Below are positions 40,460 to 50,351 of a stretch of 64,000 nt of DNA, one piece after another. The stretch's first letter is position 1, and every line of letters begins with the position of its first letter. The stretch is from the NCBI GenBank assembly GCA_004154925.1, contig QJNS01000163.1, positions 114,603 to 178,602 on the forward strand. The letters run 5' to 3'. Made by a program: the position numbers and the translations under genes. The notes under the pieces are model-generated. The model was given only the letters and a program-made list of their open reading frames with translations, was not told the origin of the DNA and did no database searches. The DNA comes from Monosporascus cannonballus. Its lineage: Eukaryota; Ascomycota; Sordariomycetes; Xylariales.

Positions 40460-41627
40460 ATGCTGCCAGAAGTTGTTATGAGCTCGCTGAACTCTTTTGG
40501 TGAGGCCATATCAAGCTGGACTTCAGGCTATGGATCCATGAATCAAGGGCAATGCCCACCTCTGCCAAAAGGAGATTTGATTTACGACGTGTACATGGGA
40601 TATCCGGAGAATTTTATGTGGGACAAGAGGCGCTGTGTTGCCTATGTCAGGTAAGAAGACGTGGAAGGCCCCTACCCCCTTTCAAACCATTGCAACATTG
40701 CCTAACTTCAATAGCAACCTCTATAACGCAAGTCTCAGCATTTATAACCCGTATGAATCCAAGGTCTTGGAGACCTTTCAGTTTCCGGGTTTGAGTCACC
40801 CTGGAAACACAGCCATTGAGAACCCTCTGCACACCAGCGGGCTGGTTCTGCGACCTGACTCCTATCGTGCTGAGACTCTAGAGATAGTTGTTGATAATGG
40901 GGACGCTTTCTTCTCAAATGGCTTGAATGTCTCTGGGCCCGACTATCTCCTCACCATGGACCTGAATACCAAGAAGGTGACAAACCAGCTCCATCTCAAC
41001 AACGGCCTATACGCCGGCTACGCTGATGCCGAGCTTGGGACCGACGGGAACACATACGTTCTTGGCACTTATAAGGCCAACATCTTGCGCGTCACCCCCG
41101 ACAAGAAGGTCTCGACTTTTTATGTTGAGAAACCGCTTGGGCCGCCCCGCCTGTATGGCTATACTGGCATCACACACGTTGGCGACACCTTGATCGCCAA
41201 CAACAATATCATTGGCCAATTCGTTCGCTTCAACGTCCATGACGAAGAGGGAACACCAATCGTCATCAAGCAAACCCCCTACCACAACTTTACAACCTCA
41301 AATGTCCTTAACCTACCTGAAAAGTACAATGACACCATCATGTTGGCAACGGAAAATGCGACGCCGGAGCATCCTTCTGGTGGAGTGGGTGTGTTCAGAT
41401 CTCGGGACAAATTATTCCACGAGGTCGAGTTTCTCGGTTTTATCCCCAGCCGCCTGACCCAAGCCTTGGCCACGTCCGCCCGACAGATGGCCGACCGGAT
41501 ATACGTGGTCTCCGTCTACACAGATGGTGCCAACATCACCGTTTCTGGTCATACCAGTAAATTTGTATTTCAGGATTTCACTGACGAGGTGGATGCACTG
41601 GTTTATGCTCAGGAAAAAGAGTTATAA
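40460..41627 (+). CDS. TRI14 / Mala s 1-like beta-propeller protein
   Basis: Exons 40460-40650 and 40715-41627 (367 aa). The intron has donor GTAAGA, branch CTAAC at 40702-40706 and acceptor AATAG, and joins CVAYV to SNLYNAS in frame. The start ATG has context CACCATG. The product resembles the family of the trichothecene-cluster protein TRI14 and the Malassezia allergen Mala s 1: six-bladed propellers near SMP-30, with YPENFMWD near residue 50 and repeated blade motifs such as ENPLHTSGLVL, GYADAELGTDGNTYVLGTY and YGYTGITHVGDTLIANN. The length is typical for TRI14. Six Asn-x-Ser/Thr sites suggest a secreted glycoprotein, but the N-terminus shown has no clear signal peptide, so an upstream exon may be missing. 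The biochemical role of the family is unknown. Its neighbours are a transposon end on the left and relics on the right. Confidence 0.75.
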
Positions 41628-42654
41628 TGTAAAACGGGGCTCTAGCGATGTAATCTAACCATGAACGGGGGAGGACAGAGGACTTTTGGATGCCAACAAT
41701 GGCCTGAAGGCCGTCATTCTGCGCGATTCGAAGAGAAAGTATCGATAAAACGTGCGCGAGGCGTCGATGGCGACGAAGTTGTGTGGTGTCCTCAGCTTTT
41801 GTTTTAGGGGGCCTAGCTCTTGAATACTACTGGCAAAGGAACCTTCATCAAAGCCCTTAACGGGTAAGTCGTTGACGGCAATGGTGTATGGAAGATGCAC
41901 TGGTCATCTCTGCACCTAGCAGGTACCCCGTGTTAAACATTGATTATCACCGCAAACTGTATTGTTGCACCACTTCCAGAGACGTTATTTCCCCCCCTAA
42001 ATTCTTCCCTATATTCACTAGCGAATTGGGCCAGTCGCCACTTTCGATTTAGTCCCGGTTTCAACGAAAACGGGCCAACGGCATGTTAAGGCTGGCCGGA
42101 CTGTAGGTCCGCTTATCCTGTTTGGATCCTTGATAAAGATGCAGACGGGGCTTAATACGGAGAGGCTGTCGCTAGGCCTGACAAAAGCATGTATGCTCAA
42201 CAAGCTACGAAACCGTCACCCCCGTGCCCTTAAAGCACTTTTTGACTTAGCACCCATCTGCCAGAGTTTGATTATAAGCTCTTGGTGAAAAGTGGGAAAC
42301 GGTGGAGGGTAAGTTTTGAGTAGGTTTGGGGGCGCTACTGTACAAAGCACGAAAAAACATGTCTAGCAATAAAGACACTAGGTTTCTTTGACCACCTGTG
42401 AGCAATTAACTATCGTAACTTTCCTCATCCTCATCTGAGGCGTAACTTCTTGCTGCTACATACATTTTGACTATTCTGCGCTGCTGGTATCCTCACATTT
42501 ACTCTTGCCTGACCTGGCAAACGTACCATATGGTCAAGACTGGTAATTACACCGGTGCTTGACAAAGATACTATCTACGGCCAACAAGACCGGAGTCCTT
42601 TCCCATCAGCTCAACATGATTGCTCCGTATGAAGTGTTGAATATAGATTCCTAA
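41628..42654. other. Intergenic or relic sequence
   Basis: About 1 kb with normal composition and no convincing gene. A minus-strand frame at 41655-41900 (81 residues, starting MHLPYTIAVNDLP) looks mildly protein-like but has no family match and is unsupported. Nothing identifiable lies between 41900 and 42654. Confidence 0.45.
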
Positions 42655-42960
42655 GGTGGGGACAAACTGCGGTCCAAGGCCCTTACCACTGACGTCAATG
42701 AATTACCAGAGGGATATTATCGAAGCCCTCGTTTGATAGCCACTTTCTTATCTATCGCGCTGAATCTAGTCACCACATACTCTGCCTTTGAAGTATCGGC
42801 GGCAGCTATCTCGAGCATCATCGAAGATGTTGGAGCTAGCAAGAATGCGAGCCCGTTCTCGACAGTCCGGACCACAGGCCAGGCCATCTGCATCTTGCGT
42901 GGGAGAGTACACTCAAACCTTCGTTTTATCGTCTGCGGGTCCTGTGACCTTTTCAGGTCT
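42655..42960 (+). pseudogene. TRI12/siderophore-type MFS transporter fragment
   Basis: A plus-strand frame reads through KALTTDVNELPEGYYRSPRL, then a membrane helix (IATFLSIALNLVTTYSAFEV), SIIEDVGASKNASPFSTV and ICILRGR, ending near FIVCGSC. This is the N-terminal signature of the TRI12/siderophore transporter group of 14-TM MFS carriers: ELPxGYYxSPR, first helix, then the Gly-Arg loop of motif A. Motif A is garbled (RGRVHSNLRF), indicating small indels, the frame stops soon after, and no later helix is found. There is a stop just upstream and no start. It is a decayed 5' fragment of about 100 codons from a gene of about 600, lying 1 kb downstream of the TRI14-like gene and on the same strand. 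Confidence 0.6.
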
Positions 42961-43239
42961 GTATCTAACAGTTTTTGTATCTTCTTACCTGGATTCCTAG
43001 GACATCCCCTAGTATGTTAGTAAACGCAAATAAGATAAAACACGTGATAGTCAGCCCATGTGCTCCATATATACCGGGCGCCGCATACAATAAAACAAGG
43101 GATCTGCTGTACAGTCTTAATTGCTCACCTATCGCTAAGTTCTGTGTCCAAGGTGACCTCTTTTCACCACTCGCGTCGTGGACATAAAGACCATCAGACT
43201 GCGGCCATCTTGGCTTTGGCAAGATACGTCCGATTGTCC

Positions 43240-46150
43240 TCATAGGCTGCTGTTATAGCCATCGACTGCTTTCCCCAGGTCCCCCACACGCCTAGCTCCT
43301 ACTTCTCTCAATCGCATCTCAAATGCCTCGTCCGCTCGATACATTGCTCCCTGAAGCGCATTCCCATAATACCCGCCTTCAGCGTTAACATCCACTCCCG
43401 TTTCCAGAAGCAACGCAACTCCGTCGCCAATGCCCTTCTCAATCGCCAACAGGAGGGGCGTGCGTTTCCGTTTATCCCTCGCCTCCTTGTTGCTCCGTTA
43501 TCTAGCAACACCTTAACCAAGCCGCTGCTACCTCTCTCTCTCTCGCAACCAGCAACGGCGTCTTACAGTCGGAGCCTTCCGATTCCGTGTTAGCCCGATG
43601 CTTCAAGAGCAACCGGACCGTGCCGACATCGCCCTTTTCAACACCTATCCGAAGCGGCGTGCGACCGTCTGAATCCACAACTTCCGTGTTGGCCCCGCGT
43701 TCGAGAATGACCTTGAACACTCTCTTGTTGTCGTGAAATAGCGCCGCAAGCAATGCAGTCTCGTGTTCTCCGCCTCGAATATTGAAGTCCGCACCGGCGT
43801 CCAGCAGCATCTCCACCACCTCGTCTCCCCACCAAGTCGCGGCCGCTGCTTGCAACGCTGTGCCGTACTTCCCGTCCATGGCATTTAGCTCAGCCCCTCT
43901 TTTCAGAAGCTGGACTACGATGCCTTCCTGGCCAGTATAAGCCGCTGCCTGGAGAGAATTTCCGAATTATCCGCCTTCGGCTCGAGGATCAGCCCCTGCC
44001 TCGAGAAGTTGTTGGATCAATTCTCGTTGATAGCGTCCGCGGTAGCTTTGGCTTTCTAACGCAATCAACAGAGGCGTGCGTTTCTCTTGATCGCACAACG
44101 CGATGTGCGCCTCGTACTTGAGTAAGAGTTCGATTGTTGTCAAGCTACAGCCTCCTTCCACCGCAACAACTAGGGCTCTTCCCAATGTTAATGATGAAAT
44201 TCCATATCCGTCTTGAGCCGCGCGAATGAGCTGCTCCAGATTTTCCCGCCGCTTGAGGTATCCATCGCCTTGCGCTGCGGCATCTCGACGGCCAATATGA
44301 GCGGTGTCCGCTCATGCTGAACCGCGATGTTTGTTTCCGCCGCCTTTGCCTTCAAGATGAGTTCAACTATCTGACCATTGATTTGCGTTACTTCAAGATG
44401 CAACGCTGTGCCAAACCCTGGGTATTTGACATTCACATCTGCCCCCCTCTCGATCAAGAGACTTGTAATCTCCTTGTGTTTGTTCCGGACCGCAAGTGCG
44501 AGGGGGAGTTTGTCCGGCGGCATCCCTCAGCTCCAAGCCTACTCTATGAACCGGTTTCAACAGCATCCCCGTAATGCTGACGCGTCCGGCGGCAACAACA
44601 ACATGGAGCGGGCTTCGGAGCTCGCTACCGCCGCTCGTATTTGGGTTTGCCTTCATCTCAAGGAGTCGCTCAACAGTGCGTTCCAAGCCACGATTGACCG
44701 CGAAAAGGAGCGGAGTGCGGCAGTCTCTGTCCTTACGTTCCAGCTTGGCCCGTGTTTTAGCCGTGTCTGACTGGTCGATACCAGTTAACAGCAGTTGAAC
44801 CACCGCTTCGTTTCCAGGTTCAATGGCTGCATGCAACGGGCTAGCATAATTTTCGTCCTCTGCCTCCACGAGAGCATGAGCGTCTAAAAGTGTCTTGACA
44901 GCGGCTTCCTTCTTGTTGTCAACCGCTACTAGAAAGAGGCGTCTTCCCATGCCTGCCCGTGGGTTCATTGTCGGCTCCGTGCTTCAGGAGTAGTTCGATG
45001 CACTTGGCATCGCCCTTTTCTGCTGCTAGCAGGAGGGGAGTTCAGCGTTGGTGATTTCTCGACTCTACGTCTGCTCCGCGTTCAAGCAGAGCCTCGACGA
45101 CCGTGTGATTTATCCACTCAACGGCTGCATGGATGACACTGTGTCCGCCTCCCAATCTGGACATTGACTCCCGCGCCAGCTTTTAGAAAGTCGCCAAACC
45201 ACTCTCCTTTGCCTGTTATCCACAGCAAGCAGCAAAGCAGTGCCCCAAGATCGTCTTTGGACTTTACCAGAGCTCCTCGCTTGAGGGGGAGATCCATACC
45301 GCCATAGCATTTCCTTCCTCGCTTACGAATAACAGCGGGGGCCTTGCGTGTTTGATATCGGGATTGATGTCCAGATTCGGCCAGTCCAGGACGGTTTGCA
45401 ACATTTCAAAGTCGCATCTAGACTTAATTGCCCAAAATAAAGGCAAAAGCGCGTTACCATCTTTTTCGACCTTTGTGAAAAGCGCTTTCCGTATTTCCCA
45501 GAGATCCGCTATAAGCTCTGGGCAGTCGACGTTGACCGCCCACTTCAGAACCTGACGTACGCCTGTATTCGATACGGACGAAAAGTCGAAGGCAGTTGTG
45601 AGCGTTAAACCAAATGGTCTGGGTTGTCGTTGATTAAGGGATGTTAGGACCTCCCCCAAATCTCTTTGTTTTCTCCTACGATGTCCTTTTGTATTGACGG
45701 AGCGGAAATATTGTTAAATCTCTTGGTAATCTTTAATAGTTCCCAGAGAGTCTCGAGGGAGCGTATTGCCGCTTGATACCCTATTTAGGGCACAAATAAA
45801 CTCGAAGCCCGTATAGGCGAACTTACGATCCGAGGAATCGGATGACTGGATGGCTCGGCGATACATATCCCCGAGGTTTCGAACAGTTCTAACTTGGAAG
45901 AGTGGTGGTGCATTTTCTAGCAGCCACAGAAGCAAGTTTGAAGTTTGAAAATCATCTAAGGAATCCCAGGTTCGACGTCCTGGGGATTTTCAAGTACTTT
46001 TAATGCCTTAGCGGAATGAGGGTACTGGAAGAACTTCGAGATGGCGCTTCTTATAAGATAAGCTAGATCGTGATGTAGTAGACCGTGAATGATAAAAGGG
46101 CCGTGTATCCCGTTATCGCCTATCGTCACATCGTGTGTTGGCATCATCAC
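43240..46150 (-). pseudogene. Ankyrin-repeat protein, multiply broken
   Basis: The minus strand carries a long series of ankyrin repeats spread over several frames. Examples are TPLLLAAEKGD, SPLHAAIEPGNEAVVQLLL, TPLLFAVNRGLERTVERLLE, LPLALAVRNKHKEITSLLIE, TALQAAAATWWGDEVVEMLL and TPLRIGVEKGDVGTVRLLLK, ending with DVNAEGGYYGNALQGA. At least three in-frame stops (45714, about 45045, 43967) and at least four frameshifts (about 45965, 45280, 44955, 44500) break it. The stop at 45714 fits CAA to TAA and the one at about 45045 fits CGA to TGA. The N-terminal part (45714-46150) has no domain I recognise. The C-terminal NAxGGxYGNALQ repeat style is typical of fungal ankyrin tails, including those of NLR-like proteins, but no NACHT domain is present here. 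Confidence 0.75.
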
Positions 46151-46241
46151 ATAACCACCAAGTTAAACCCGACCTATGCACTTTTATCGGTGCGAAAAAT
46201 TATGTATACTTAGAAATATTTTCCGTTCGCCCGGGTAATGA

Positions 46242-46513
46242 TCCTCTTGGAGGAGTAAGCTTAGCCTATGTGCCTCGATAGAACGCTATCGCGGCCGCCA
46301 CTGCTACTGCCACAGTAAAGGACATAACTGCCATAATGACTCGCAAAGCTGCAGCTACACCACGTGGCCAGGATCAATGGTGGACAATCCCATCACAGTC
46401 GACACCGAGACCGTTACCTATTTTCACCAATGCGAGTATTGTCTTAAGCCCTCAGCTTATGCGGGACAGATTACCTACTGCAATCCCATCCCAGATTGCT
46501 ACCCTGCTTAAGG
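46242..46513 (+). CDS. Cysteine-rich open frame, possible small secreted protein or relic
   Basis: A plus-strand frame open from 46242 to a TAA at 46511-46513 reads, in its last 60 residues, GHNCHNDSQSCSYTTWPGSM, then ITVDTETVTYFHQCEYC, then ITYCNPIPDCYP at the end. Six cysteines in CxxxxxxC and CxxC-like spacing with NP/TVT-rich linkers look like a fungal secreted protein tail. There is no in-frame ATG or signal peptide ahead of it, so an upstream exon is missing or the gene is broken. An alternative frame at 46336-46710 shares the region and is less protein-like at its start. Among relics on both sides, a relic is the likelier reading. Confidence 0.3.
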
Positions 46514-47067
46514 TTCAGCTCAGCGACGAGAAGATGATAATCGGGGGCATCAAGCATGAGGGTGATGGAGAGGTGGCAAGAAAGATGGTTAAGGACATCC
46601 AAGGCGGGCTCATGGGGATCTGTTCAGGTACTACAAGCTGCGGCTCTGAGGAAGAGTTCGAATACGACACTAGTATTGTCGCCAGCGCCGGGCCTTCCAA
46701 TCGATTGTAATAGGCATTTATTGGGTTAACCACATATGCGTCGGTCATACTCGCGGCTGCCAATGGTGGTTCTACTCGAGCCGACAAGAAGTGGTAGAAA
46801 GACCGATAGCGGGCAATTGAGACAAGCCCGCTTTTTATAAGTGGATATATCACCTTAGGCGAGTTTGGGTGCGCTATCTTTGCGATTTCAAGATTTGCAG
46901 ACCCAGGGTATCTAACTAAACCATACAAACTACTCCTGCATATTCGTACGCGCTCCCAAAAGCAACGAGATGCGGCGAGAGACGAGATTCCTGTGGAATA
47001 TTGGGCAGGTTCCCTTAATACAACAGTAGTAGAAAGACAACCCTCTTATTCTATCGATCAAGGCGCC

Positions 47068-47967
47068 ATGTTCCGTCCATTTTATCGCCATGGCGTTCGA
47101 ACGCCCTTCTCAGGGAATTCTGCATTTCCACATACCTTTGCTGTCCGATTCCAGTACAAACCATTCGGCAGCCGATTAAGCTACGGTTCTCGGCGCCAAG
47201 CTCGCCAGCAGGCGCGCCCATCTGGCTCTTCGTCTGACACTCTGAGAAGACTTGTCATCTGGCCGTTCGTCGGTGTGAATATCCTGGTCTTCTTGAAGTG
47301 GCAGCAAGCCAAGCTAGATGCACTCGAGAAGACGAGGGACAAGCAGACGATTGAGGATCGCAATGCAATTCAGGCTCCCACGTTATCGTCTTTGATGCGC
47401 AACGACCGGGTCAGATACATGATGGAGAATTACACTCTGAATCTGAAAAGCGTCCAGGAGCGCCGCTGGCACACGTTATTCACGGCTGCGATCAGCCATG
47501 AAAGCTTCCCCCACCTCCTCTTCAACATGGTCAGCTTCAACGCCTTGGTGGGATACGCCATCTTCATCAGGTTTCCCCTACCAACTCTCTTCTGGCTTGG
47601 TGTCGGATCGGGCCTGGCCAGCGATCTGGCCTCTCTCTACGACTGGCATCGCAAAGGGCAGCAGGAGAGGTATGGTCTTGGAGCCAGTGGGGTGATCAGC
47701 GGTATAGGGACGGCCCTTGCTTGCACCCGTCCATGGGCATCGTTCGGCTTTATGTTCATCCCCGTCTCCATACCATTGTGGGCACTCATGGCTGGATACA
47801 TCGCGTACGACTCGTATCGTCTCAACTCCGAGGGGAGCACTATCGGCCATGCGGCGCATCTCGGCGGCTCCGGTTTCGGTGTTCTCTTCTACGTCCTCTT
47901 CCTTCGAAGGTACGGAGGTGTCATTAATTATTGGCGGGCATACTCCAGCAGGTTCCTCAAACGCTGA
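47068..47967 (+). CDS. Rhomboid family serine protease, probably mitochondrial
   Basis: Single exon, 299 aa from the ATG at 47068; the frame is open further upstream but without another ATG. Rhomboids cleave membrane proteins within the bilayer. Seen: WHTLFTAAISHESFPHLLFN (H..FN, Asn153 of the oxyanion site), the catalytic YGLGASG (Ser207) and HAAHLGG (catalytic His264), with about six hydrophobic helices from residue 60 to the end. The first 55 residues are Arg-rich, nearly acid-free and contain FRPFYRHGVR and SRRQARQQAR, as expected for a mitochondrial presequence, so a Pcp1/PARL-like inner-membrane role is plausible. The loop before the active serine is rather basic and polar. Family assignment is firm; location is inferred. 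Confidence 0.88.
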   Translation: MFRPFYRHGVRTPFSGNSAFPHTFAVRFQYKPFGSRLSYGSRRQARQQARPSGSSSDTLRRLVIWPFVGVNILVFLKWQQAKLDALEKTRDKQTIEDRNAIQAPTLSSLMRNDRVRYMMENYTLNLKSVQERRWHTLFTAAISHESFPHLLFNMVSFNALVGYAIFIRFPLPTLFWLGVGSGLASDLASLYDWHRKGQQERYGLGASGVISGIGTALACTRPWASFGFMFIPVSIPLWALMAGYIAYDSYRLNSEGSTIGHAAHLGGSGFGVLFYVLFLRRYGGVINYWRAYSSRFLKR

Positions 47968-49818
47968 TACTCTGTGCCATGATCAATCAACACAACTACT
48001 CGGATCCCGGCCTTGTCCCAGTTGCTACAGACATATCATAGCATGAGCCTCATTGGGGTCGGTGGACAACAAAGGGAGGGGGTAGGATGCTTGTCTGTAA
48101 AACAAGAATTTGTAAGAGAGGTTTCTCAATATAACGACCTACGTTGATACGTGTTTCTCGGTTCCCCGAAAGTCCAATGGTCGCCTTGTACTATCCACAG
48201 CCATCGCCTCGACGCGTGATTCGGACTATTGGCGGCTCTGTCTCCCTACTCTCATCGTGGTATCCTGCCACACCCCCTCGGCGTCGAGGTCCCCGGCCTA
48301 GATCAAGTCCAAGCGATGCCCAGCGCAAACTTCATAACGCAATGGTCTACGTTGCTCCAACCCGTTAGCGCAGCTGATGCGCAGGGTGAAGATACAGTCG
48401 GGAATCAGCGAGGGTGATTTCCTAAGAGCACGCACGTCGTCAGCCCCCGCCTACTTGGCATGCACCACTTCGTGCTTGTTAAGAAGGCGCCAGGCCCCAG
48501 GCCCAGGCACGGTTGCTGAGGATACGACGCGAGCCGAAGACTCCCTTCTTAACCTGCGTTCCGGCGCCACTCGCAACTTCCTGGATAGTCCGCCGGTGCG
48601 GGCATTGGCTTAGAGAGCCTCCGGGTATTGGGACTCCAAGCCGAGCCGTCCGGCGTCTGCGGAATCCGACGTGTCTCAATTCCATTCCTTGCGAACGTCA
48701 TACCCGCGAGATTATCGCGGCGGACCATGACTAGCCCCAACTAATTAATCGTTCGCCTTCTCACGACGGACGGGGGAAATGGAGAAGGGGGAAGCTGAGG
48801 TTCACACGTCAGGCACCGATTCTCATGGCCTTAGCAGTCACACATATCCGAGCTAATCAGCGTCAATTCATGTAGTCCAAAAACTTGACCACACCCATCA
48901 TTGACTCATTGGTCTGGAGTTATGAGCGTACTCAATTCGTTCTAGTGCTTCTTACGTATGAGTAACGAACGTGGCTTTCAAGCTGAGGACCATGACGAAG
49001 CATGCATACCATATAACGAATGGGCTCAATAGCTCTTCCGCATAACCATACCCTGACTGCTATCTGTACTAGTCGGATTTCTATGTGCAAATGCAACAAC
49101 CCAGTCGGACCGAGCGAAGAACAACACTCGAGGCATTGGTATCGGTCGTAGGCTGGATATCCGCAGCTGCGTTGAAACTTCCGGTTGAGAACCACAAAGA
49201 TACGTGATACATGCGACGTATAATACTCACAAGTTACGACTGAAGTTTTCGGTCCATGGATAACACCATTATAATCCGTGTGGTGTTTGGGACTCCATCA
49301 CCACATGGAGAACGCCGGTCGGAGAACATCATCGAACGTTTGGCAGCGATAATCGCTACCGTATCCGGCCCCTGGCGAACCCCACCCTACACCCCAGATT
49401 CTCCCCCCCGGCAGCCTCCGCGATTCTAGAACCCCAACCCCTCCGGCCCATGACGTGACATGACATGTTGGCGCCAATGAGATCGAATGGGCTCCGTTCG
49501 CACAACGGGGTGCCATACAACCTCTGACATCAAGCGCGAAGTCAAATCAGGAGAGCGACGGCAGATGGTATCATATGACTAGATCGCCGGCCGAGCGAGA
49601 CATCGCAGAAAAATTCTCTGGACCCCTCTCCGAACGCACATCACGAGATGGGCGATCTCCATTATATATCCGTCGTTTGCCTCCAGAATTCTGGTGTTCC
49701 TGTCAGACCTTCGCCACATACGAAAAGATGAAGCACACTCATCAAGCTCGAGGAGATAAACAACAATCACATTGAGTCCGAATTAAAATCACTACGACAT
49801 AACTTGACGATAAAGACA
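47968..49818. other. Intergenic, no gene recognised
   Basis: Nearly 1.9 kb without a supported gene. Several overlapping short frames occupy 48144-48740 on both strands, which is usual for GC-rich non-coding DNA, and none has a domain or a splice pattern that links them. A C-run (ccccccc) lies at about 49405. It would contain the promoter of the small repeat-protein gene that follows. Confidence 0.5.
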
Positions 49819-50297
49819 ATGACGTCGCCGGACCGCACCGGTATCACTGACGCCGCCGCCATAGCGGAGCACCAGTTCATGCAGCGCGCGGAGCATGAGG
49901 AACAAGAACACGAAGCTGCCCTCCGGCGCGGCATCACGGACGAGGCTGCCGTCGCCGAGTACCAATTCATGCATCGCGCCGAGCAGGAGGAACACGAGCA
50001 CGAGGCCGCCGCCAAGCGCGGACTGCCCGACGAGGCGGCCGAGTGGGAGTACGACCTGATGCACGGGGCCGAAGTAAGCACTCAGTTTTACCTACAGATA
50101 GCTCGCGACTCGCCGTGAAGGTAACATATAGCGTTGTCACAGACGCGATTAAATCGCGAGACGAGTCCAGCGCGGAAGGTCAAACACGCGCTGAAGAGGA
50201 TTATCCCAAACGGGAAGGACTGAAGGATATGGAGGCTCTCAGCACCGAGAATGTGATACTATTTCCACTGTTTATTGGCGTAATCTTGTTTCACTAG
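49819..50297 (+). CDS. Small acidic protein with three 30-residue repeats
   Basis: Exon 1 49819-50073 (85 aa) ends at a good donor GTAAGC; the proposed exon 2 is 50121-50297 (58 aa), which keeps the frame. The acceptor choice is uncertain because no clear branch site is visible. Exon 1 holds three tandem units with the pattern G-I-T-D-E-A-A-x-x-E-x-x-F-M-x-R-A-E-x-E-E-x-E-H-E-A-A-x-x-R, the third cut short by the intron. Exon 2 is charged and ends with a hydrophobic tail (NVILFPLFIGVILFH) that could anchor it in a membrane. No known family comes to mind. The repeats are Glu/His/Ala-rich and should be helical. DNA repetition (90-bp period) accompanies the protein repeats. Confidence 0.5.
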
Positions 50298-50351
50298 GAT
50301 ATCCAAACTGTAAAATACCACTTCTGGGCAGATTGCAAGTCAATGCAACGT

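Noticed and set aside
40460..42960. A working trichothecene cluster
   Set aside because: Only a TRI14-like gene and a broken MFS fragment are present; no terpene synthase, P450 or regulator appears in the window.
46515..46928. 137-residue minus-strand frame upstream of the rhomboid gene
   Set aside because: No recognisable domain and it overlaps another frame on the plus strand; no supporting splice or start signals.
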